In this document: positions 57,879-64,000 of the stretch, one piece after another
Numbering within the stretch: position 1 is the first letter of the stretch
Layout: every line of letters starts with the position of its first letter
Assembly (NCBI GenBank): GCA_035448065.1
Contig: DAOTIG010000002.1
Span: 1-64,000 of the forward strand
Length of the DNA stretch: 64,000 bases
Source of the DNA: Phosphoribacter sp035448065
GTDB taxonomy: Bacteria; Actinomycetota; Actinomycetes; Actinomycetales; Dermatophilaceae
Reading direction: 5' to 3'
The notes under the pieces: generated by a model
The model's database searches: none
The model's input: the letters and a program-made list of their open reading frames with translations, nothing else
What the model was told of the DNA's origin: nothing
Translations under genes and position numbers: made by a program

Positions 57879-60800
57879 ATGCCGCGCACCACCGCACCGC
57901 TCGAGCCGGATCCTCGCGAGCCCGAACCGGCGCGCCCCCGACCCGCGCTTCCCTCCTCGCTCGCTCCTGTCAACAGCTCGCGAGGCGAGCGCGCCTGGGC
58001 TCTTGAGCAGCGGTTCACCGCCGACGCGGGGACGCACTACCTCACCGGCATCCAGGCGCTGGTGCGGATGCTGCGCGATCGGGCGGTGCTCGACCGGCAT
58101 ACCGGATTGTCGACCTCGACCTTCGTGTCCGGCTACGAGGGCTCACCACTCTCGGGCTACGACCAGGAGCTGGCCCGACGTGCCGGGCTCTTCGCCGGGC
58201 TCGACCTCGTGCACCGGCCGGGGCTCAACGAGGAGATCGCGGCGACCTCGGTGATGGGCACCCAGGTCGCCGCCACCGTCGCGACGCTGCGGCCCGACGG
58301 GGTGGTCGGCTATTGGTACGGCAAGGCGCCCGGCCTGGACCGCGCGACCGACGCGCTGCGACACGCCAACATCATCGGCACCTCGCCGACCGGAGGCGCG
58401 GTCGCGCTGGTCGGCGACGACGCGGGGGCCAAGTCCTCGACCGTGCCGTCCGGCTCGGAGCTCGCCCTCGCCGATCTCTGGATGCCGACCCTCGTGCCCG
58501 CGGACGCGCAGGACGCGCTGGACCTCGGCGTGCACGCGGCGCTGCTGTCCCGCGCGAGCGGGCTCTGGGCGGCACTGAAGATCAGCGTGCCGATGGCCGA
58601 CGGGGCCAGCACGGCCCAGGTTGGTCTCGACCGCTTCGACGCGGCGCTCGCGGCCACCGCCGGGCTCGGGCCGAGCCGGCACCGGCCGACGGCTGCGGTC
58701 TTCGGGCGACCGCTGGCCGAGCTCGAGCGGTCGCTGCACGACGTGCGCCTGCCCCGAGCGGTCGACTACCTGCGCCTCGCGGGGATCAACCGGATCGAGG
58801 GCGCCCGGGGCGGCGCGCGCATCGGCATCGTCGCCGCCGGCACCACCTGGCTCGCTGTGCGAGAGGCGTTGCGGCTGTTGGGAATCCGCGATGAGGAGCT
58901 TGGTTCCCGCGGCATCCGGCTGCTCAAGCTCGGAGCCGTGTGGCCGCTCGAGCCGGGCATCGTCCGCGAGTTCGCCGACGGGCTGGCCGAGATCGTCGTC
59001 GTCGAGGAGAAGCGCTCGTTCGTCGAGAGCGGCATCCGCGACCTGCTCTACGGCCGGGCCGACGCGCCGGTCGTCGTGGGCCGCACCGACGAGCGCGGAG
59101 ACCGGCTCTTCACGCCCATCGGCGACCTCGACGTCGACGCGGTGACGACCGGCCTGGCCTCCCGATTGGGAATGCCGCCCGCACCCTCGGCCGAGCCGAT
59201 CCGGATGCCCTCGCTGCCGATCACGCCCACGCCGACGCTGGCCGCCCGCACGCCCTACTTCTGCTCAGGCTGCCCGCACAACACGTCGACCAAGGTGCCC
59301 GACGGCACGCTCGTGGGCGGCGGCATCGGCTGCCATGCGCTCGTGCTGCTCATGGACCCGAAGCAGGTCGGCACGGTCACCGGCCTGACCCAGATGGGCG
59401 GCGAAGGCAGCCAGTGGATCGGCATGTCGCCCTTCGTCACCGAGGGACACATCGTGCAGAACATCGGCGACGGCACCTTCGCCCACTCCGGCTCTCTCGC
59501 GGTGCGGGCCGCGATCGCGAGCGGTGCCAACCTCACCTACAAGCTGCTCTTCAACGGCACAGTCGCGATGACCGGCGGCCAGGACCCGGTCGGCGCGATG
59601 ACGCTCGATCAGGTATGCCGCGTGCTCCTCGCCGAGGGCGTCGCCCGCATCGTCGTCACCGGCGATGACGTCGAACGGCTCTCTGCCGCAGGGCTGCCCG
59701 CGGGTGTCGACGTCCGCCCACGGGCCGACGTCGTCGAGGTGCAGCGCGAGCTTGCCGCCGTGCCGGGGGTGACCGTGCTCGTCCACGACCAGGCCTGCGC
59801 CACCGAGCAGCGACGGCGGCGCAAGCGCGGCACGGTCGCACCGGCCGCGACCAGGGTCTGGATCAACGAGCGGATCTGCGAGGGCTGCGGCGACTGCGGC
59901 GAGAAGTCCAACTGTCTGTCCGTGCATCCGGTCGACACCGCCTTCGGGCGCAAGACGCGCATCCACCAGAGCTCGTGCAACGTCGACGCCTCCTGCCTTG
60001 CGGGCGACTGTCCCTCCTTCGTGACCGTTGTGCCGGGTCGACCGGTCGAGCGGGATCGGGCGGCCGACCTCGCCGACGACGCGATCCCCCCGCCGGTCGA
60101 TGAGACCGTCAGCGGCGCAGCCGATTTCGCGATGCGGATCACTGGGATCGGTGGCACCGGGGTGGTCACGGTGTCGCAGATCCTCGCGACAGCGGCGGTG
60201 CTCGAGGGTCGGCATGCCCGGGCGCTCGACCAGACCGGCGCCGCGCAGAAGGGCGGCGCGGTCGTCGGCGACGTGCGGGTGACTGCCGAGCCGGTCGAGT
60301 GCTCCCCGAAGATCCCGGCGGGTGGCGCCGATCTCTACCTCGTGTGTGACGAGCTCGTCGGGGCGGACCCGAGAAACCTCGTCGTCGCGTCACCCCAGCG
60401 CACGGTGGCGGTGGTGTCCTCGACCCGCACGCCGACCGGGTCGATGGTCGTCGACACGGGCGTGACCTATCCACAGGCAGATTCGGTGGCCGCTGTGCTC
60501 GAGCCGGCAATGCGCCGGACGCTGCGGCTGGACCCGGCTGGACTGTCGATGCAGTGCTTCGGGTCGGCGCAGTACGCCAACCTCGTCCTCGTCGGAGTTG
60601 CCTATCAGGCCGGAGCGCTGCCGATCGGCGCCGCCGCGATCGAGCAGGCCATCGAGCTCAACGGCGTGTCCGTGCACGCCAACGTCCAGGCCTTCCGCCG
60701 CGGCCGCCAGTCGGTGGCCGACCCGGACTCCTTAGTGTCGGCAATCGCACTGGCGCACAAGGGGGTCCGGGTTGCCGGGGCCCGCGCTGGTCACGGGAAG

Positions 60801-61460
60801 CGCGGTGGTGAGCCACCGGCATACCGGAGCGAGGCGAGTCTCGCCGAGCTCGTGGCGCACCGGCGCGCGGAGCTGGTCGACTACCAGGACGAGCGCTACG
60901 CCGGCCGGTATGCCGCCTTCGTCGAGCAGGTGCGCGCGGCCGAGTCGGCGGCGGTGCCGGGCTCGGAGCGGCTGGCCCGGGCGGTGGCCCACCACCTGCA
61001 CAAGCTGATGGCCTACAAGGACGAGTACGAGGTGGCCCGGCTGGCGACGCTGCCGGAGGTTCAGGCCGAGCTCGCCGACCTCTTCGGCTCGGACGCGCAG
61101 GCGTCGGTCATGCTGCACCCGCCGATGCTGCGGGCGCTCGGGATGCAGCGCAAGCTCGCTCTCGGCGCCGCGGCGCGACCGGTGCTCGAGCGCCTGGCGT
61201 CGCTGAAGTCGTTGCGGGGCAGACCGATCGACCCCTTCGGCAAGGCGCACGTCCGCCGGGTGGAGCGCCGGCTGATCCGCGACTATCACGACACGATCGA
61301 GGCCCTGCTGCCGCGGATCAGCCCTGCGACCCTCGACGCTCTGGTCGAGATCGCCGAGCTGCCCGACCTGATCCGCGGCTACGAGGAGATCAAGCTGCGC
61401 ACCGTCGAGCGCTACCGCACCGCCCTCGCCACGGCGCTCCGGGAGCTGCCGACCGAGTAG
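57879..61460 (+). CDS. Indolepyruvate ferredoxin oxidoreductase, fused large form
   Basis: 1193 aa from the ATG at 57879. It fuses the alpha and gamma parts of 2-oxoacid:ferredoxin oxidoreductases: HYLTGIQALVRM and SGYEGSPLSGYD (pyrimidine domain), FCSGCPHNTST and GGEGSQWIG (TPP domain), CEGCGDCGEKSNCLSVHPV (4Fe-4S), then GIGGTGVVTVSQIL (gamma domain). Oxidatively decarboxylates aryl- or branched-chain pyruvates to acyl-CoA with ferredoxin. It diverges from bkdABC and sits near an aromatic-type aminotransferase, which fits keto-acid catabolism. The first 35 residues are low-complexity and carry a DNA repeat shared with bkdC. Confidence 0.92.
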   Translation: MPRTTAPLEPDPREPEPARPRPALPSSLAPVNSSRGERAWALEQRFTADAGTHYLTGIQALVRMLRDRAVLDRHTGLSTSTFVSGYEGSPLSGYDQELARRAGLFAGLDLVHRPGLNEEIAATSVMGTQVAATVATLRPDGVVGYWYGKAPGLDRATDALRHANIIGTSPTGGAVALVGDDAGAKSSTVPSGSELALADLWMPTLVPADAQDALDLGVHAALLSRASGLWAALKISVPMADGASTAQVGLDRFDAALAATAGLGPSRHRPTAAVFGRPLAELERSLHDVRLPRAVDYLRLAGINRIEGARGGARIGIVAAGTTWLAVREALRLLGIRDEELGSRGIRLLKLGAVWPLEPGIVREFADGLAEIVVVEEKRSFVESGIRDLLYGRADAPVVVGRTDERGDRLFTPIGDLDVDAVTTGLASRLGMPPAPSAEPIRMPSLPITPTPTLAARTPYFCSGCPHNTSTKVPDGTLVGGGIGCHALVLLMDPKQVGTVTGLTQMGGEGSQWIGMSPFVTEGHIVQNIGDGTFAHSGSLAVRAAIASGANLTYKLLFNGTVAMTGGQDPVGAMTLDQVCRVLLAEGVARIVVTGDDVERLSAAGLPAGVDVRPRADVVEVQRELAAVPGVTVLVHDQACATEQRRRRKRGTVAPAATRVWINERICEGCGDCGEKSNCLSVHPVDTAFGRKTRIHQSSCNVDASCLAGDCPSFVTVVPGRPVERDRAADLADDAIPPPVDETVSGAADFAMRITGIGGTGVVTVSQILATAAVLEGRHARALDQTGAAQKGGAVVGDVRVTAEPVECSPKIPAGGADLYLVCDELVGADPRNLVVASPQRTVAVVSSTRTPTGSMVVDTGVTYPQADSVAAVLEPAMRRTLRLDPAGLSMQCFGSAQYANLVLVGVAYQAGALPIGAAAIEQAIELNGVSVHANVQAFRRGRQSVADPDSLVSAIALAHKGVRVAGARAGHGKRGGEPPAYRSEASLAELVAHRRAELVDYQDERYAGRYAAFVEQVRAAESAAVPGSERLARAVAHHLHKLMAYKDEYEVARLATLPEVQAELADLFGSDAQASVMLHPPMLRALGMQRKLALGAAARPVLERLASLKSLRGRPIDPFGKAHVRRVERRLIRDYHDTIEALLPRISPATLDALVEIAELPDLIRGYEEIKLRTVERYRTALATALRELPTE
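57918..57961. repeat. 44-bp interspersed repeat, copy B (N-terminus of IOR)
   Basis: Same element as 55190-55233 (2 mismatches in 44), read here on the plus strand as a Pro/Arg/Glu-rich stretch (EPEPARPRPALPSSLA). Followed by a local inverted repeat (GCTCGC...GCGAGC). The surrounding protein segment has no family counterpart, suggesting insertion of the element into coding sequence. Confidence 0.8.
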
Positions 61461-61495
61461 CGGAGCCGGGAGGGCGGGGCGCGGCCCCGGTGCGC

Positions 61496-62605
<1,110 letters not shown>

Positions 62606-62665
62606 AGGGAGAATCTAGGGGACGACCGGGACGCGGTGCGAGGTTAGCCGTGCGACGATGCCGCC

Positions 62666-63061
62666 ATGCGCAGCCTCGTCGTCAAGATCGTCGTCAACGC
62701 CGCGGCCCTGTGGGTCGCCGCCCTCGTCGTGCCCGGCATCCACATCGGTCAGGGTGCGCAGTGGACGGCGACCTTCACGACCGTGGTGCTCGTCGCGCTC
62801 CTCTTCGGCGTCGTCAACGCCCTCATCAAGCCGGTGGTGCACTTCTTCGCGACGCCGTTCATCTGGCTGACGCTCGGGTTGTTCACGATCGTCGTCAACG
62901 CGCTCATGCTCCAGCTCACGTCGTGGCTCTCCGGCAACCTCGGGCTGGCCTTCCATGTCGACAGCTTCTTCTGGAGCGCCGTGCTCGGGGCGCTGCTCAT
63001 CAGCGTCGTGTCGATGGTGCTGCACGGCGTCATCCCGGAGAAGAGCCGCAACCGCGACTGA
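62666..63061 (+). CDS. Small four-helix membrane protein (phage holin family 4-like)
   Basis: 131 aa with four helices. The pattern VKIVVNAAALWVAALVVPGIHI, then LIKPVVHFFATPFIWLTLGLFTIVVNALML matches the PF04020-type 'phage holin family 4' proteins. Most are ordinary chromosomal membrane proteins of unknown role. No other phage gene is near, so the holin name should not be taken literally. Confidence 0.85.
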   Translation: MRSLVVKIVVNAAALWVAALVVPGIHIGQGAQWTATFTTVVLVALLFGVVNALIKPVVHFFATPFIWLTLGLFTIVVNALMLQLTSWLSGNLGLAFHVDSFFWSAVLGALLISVVSMVLHGVIPEKSRNRD

Positions 63062-63106
63062 CCGCCCGCCCACAACACCCATCGGGTATGCCGCGGAAGG
63101 TTCCGG

Positions 63107-63142
63107 TTGTCCTGTGCCACAACGGCACCCGAGACTGCTGGG
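63107..63142 (+). promoter_or_regulatory. Leaderless promoter of the terminal WXG100-like gene
   Basis: -35 TTGTCC (63107-63112), 18-bp spacer and -10 GAGACT (63131-63136) put the transcription start on the GTG at 63143. A motif copy (GGTATGCCGC) lies just upstream at 63086-63095. Confidence 0.5.
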
Positions 63143-64000
63143 GTGAGCTTCCAGGGGGCCGACACCGAGGGCATGCGGACCTGCGCGAGAGAGCTGCGTG
63201 CGGGTGGCACTGAGCTCGACACCCTCGGCGCTCGGCTCAGCGAGGCGGTGACCGGGCTGCCCTGGCAGGGGGCCGACGCGGCCCGCGGCCGGGCCCGCTG
63301 GGAGCAGACCGACCGGCCACGGCTGCAGCAGACGGCCGAGCTGCTCCGGGCCGCAGCAGAGCTGCTCACCCGCGAGGCCGAGCAGCAGGATGCCGCCTCC
63401 AGCGACGGCGGTGGCGCTGTAGGCGCCGGGGCGCTCACCACGGCCGGCCCGACCGGGCCGGCGCGCAGCGCCGACCCGGGATCCCAGGCGAGCAGCGCGG
63501 GCGCGGGCGGCATACCGGCTGGTGCCACGGCGGACCCGCCCCGGTCGCTCTGGGAGCGCGCCCGCGAGACCGCGGCCAGGGTCGCCGACGGCCCGGTGGG
63601 CGACGCCCTGGGCGCGATGGGCGACGGCATCGACAGCGTGCTGGTCGCCGATGCGGTGGCGGTGGGCGGGCAGTACGCCAATCAGCTGGGGCCGACCGCG
63701 ACGGTGCTCTGGGAGCAGGCCGAGGCGGTCCATCTGCCCGGCGGGCTGAGCACGCTCGCCACCGGCATCGGCTATCTCACGACCGGCCTCGACGGGCTCT
63801 CGGCCTGGCAGGCGGCCGCCGAGGGCCGCTGGGACGGCGCCGTGGAGAAGGGCGTCGCGGCCGGGATCGGCGTGTGGGGGATCGCCGGTGGCGGGCTGCC
63901 GGCCGCGGGTGCCGGGCTGGCCTGGGGTGCCGGCTGGGAGACCGGCGACTGGGCGCGGACCGGCCCGCTGGAGAAGATCGGCTGGAACGACGCCTACCAG
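63143..64000 (+). CDS. WXG100-like protein, 3' end cut by the window
   Basis: At least 286 codons from the GTG at 63143, open to the window end. The first 90 residues form two helices around LPWQGADAAR, a true W-x-G turn, as in ESX/WXG100 proteins (VSFQGADTEGMRTCARELR, then RWEQTDRPRLQQTAELL). A Gly/Ala/Ser-rich linker follows (95-140), then Gly-rich hydrophobic segments (LATGIGYLTTGLDGL, GVAAGIGVWGIAGGGLPAAG). It is probably the N-terminal trafficking part of a larger ESX-exported, possibly polymorphic-toxin, protein. The C-terminal activity domain is outside the window. Confidence 0.78.
   Translation, partial: MSFQGADTEGMRTCARELRAGGTELDTLGARLSEAVTGLPWQGADAARGRARWEQTDRPRLQQTAELLRAAAELLTREAEQQDAASSDGGGAVGAGALTTAGPTGPARSADPGSQASSAGAGGIPAGATADPPRSLWERARETAARVADGPVGDALGAMGDGIDSVLVADAVAVGGQYANQLGPTATVLWEQAEAVHLPGGLSTLATGIGYLTTGLDGLSAWQAAAEGRWDGAVEKGVAAGIGVWGIAGGGLPAAGAGLAWGAGWETGDWARTGPLEKIGWNDAYQ

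Noticed and set aside
62666..63061. Prophage signal from the holin-4-like gene
   Set aside because: No capsid, integrase, lysin or attachment site nearby; the family is widespread as chromosomal membrane proteins.

Overview
This window is high-GC DNA (about 70-75% by eye) with dense, largely collinear gene sets, many 4-bp ATGA overlaps, frequent GTG starts and several leaderless promoters (a TANNNT-type -10 placed 6-7 nt before the start codon). Gene content (membrane FeS EtfD-like reductase, FadE5-like dehydrogenase, bifunctional-type Dcd, BkdABC, WXG100-like proteins, DUF6458, CtaG/CopD) points to Actinomycetota. A Micrococcales member near Intrasporangiaceae/Dermatophilaceae is my best guess, by inference only. 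The segment looks chromosomal; I see no IS element, phage block, CRISPR array or origin.

Layout. 0-7 kb: a LanC-like protein, divergent from a tightly coupled operon of subtilisin-like protease (with five GTPYWS repeats), sigma factor, unknown beta-domain protein and TPR-CHAT caspase-like protease. 7-11 kb: cysK-cysE, then a leaderless TetR-VOC-DHFR-like operon. 11-20 kb: EtfD-like reductase, ABC-2 exporter and a four-gene betaine/choline-type importer. 19.5-30 kb: LGFP protein, dcd, tRNA-Gly(CCC), a lipoprotein, an Asp-box secreted protein, a broken HsmA-like gene, Zn-dehydrogenase, LtrA, and glycerate kinase divergent from an aminotransferase-hydroxyacid dehydrogenase pair. 29.7-33.8 kb: a five-gene coupled set of WXG100-like protein, WXG/DUF1023 hydrolase and three paralogous lipoproteins. 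33.9-39.2 kb: a carbonic-anhydrase-like protein, rtcB, an ExoIII-type nuclease and fadE. 39.3-46.9 kb: a candidate head-to-tail circular bacteriocin cluster (AS-48-like precursor, SpoIIM/DUF95-like protein, membrane proteins, two ABC ATPases, a permease) next to a TrmB/LuxR-type regulator and a small secreted peptide. 47-53 kb: acyltransferase, CopD-CtaG, MarR and a DHA2 exporter. 53-62.6 kb: mutarotase, bkdCBA, indolepyruvate:ferredoxin oxidoreductase and a HisC-type aminotransferase, which together suggest branched-chain/aromatic keto-acid catabolism. The end holds a small membrane protein and a truncated WXG100-like gene.

Three features stand out. (1) The octamer GCGGCATA/TATGCCGC occurs about 70 times, evenly on both strands, in genes (in all frames, bringing in otherwise rare codons GCA, TAT and ATA) and between genes, where pairs form terminator-like hairpins. 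This is the signature of an uptake-signal-like or similar genome-wide motif. (2) A candidate circular bacteriocin locus in an actinobacterium. (3) Twin promoter elements (a hairpin plus TTATCGGGTnACCCGATAA whose GATAAT acts as the -10) sit 5' of two divergent genes flanking rtcB, with a compensatory base change in the hairpin stem.
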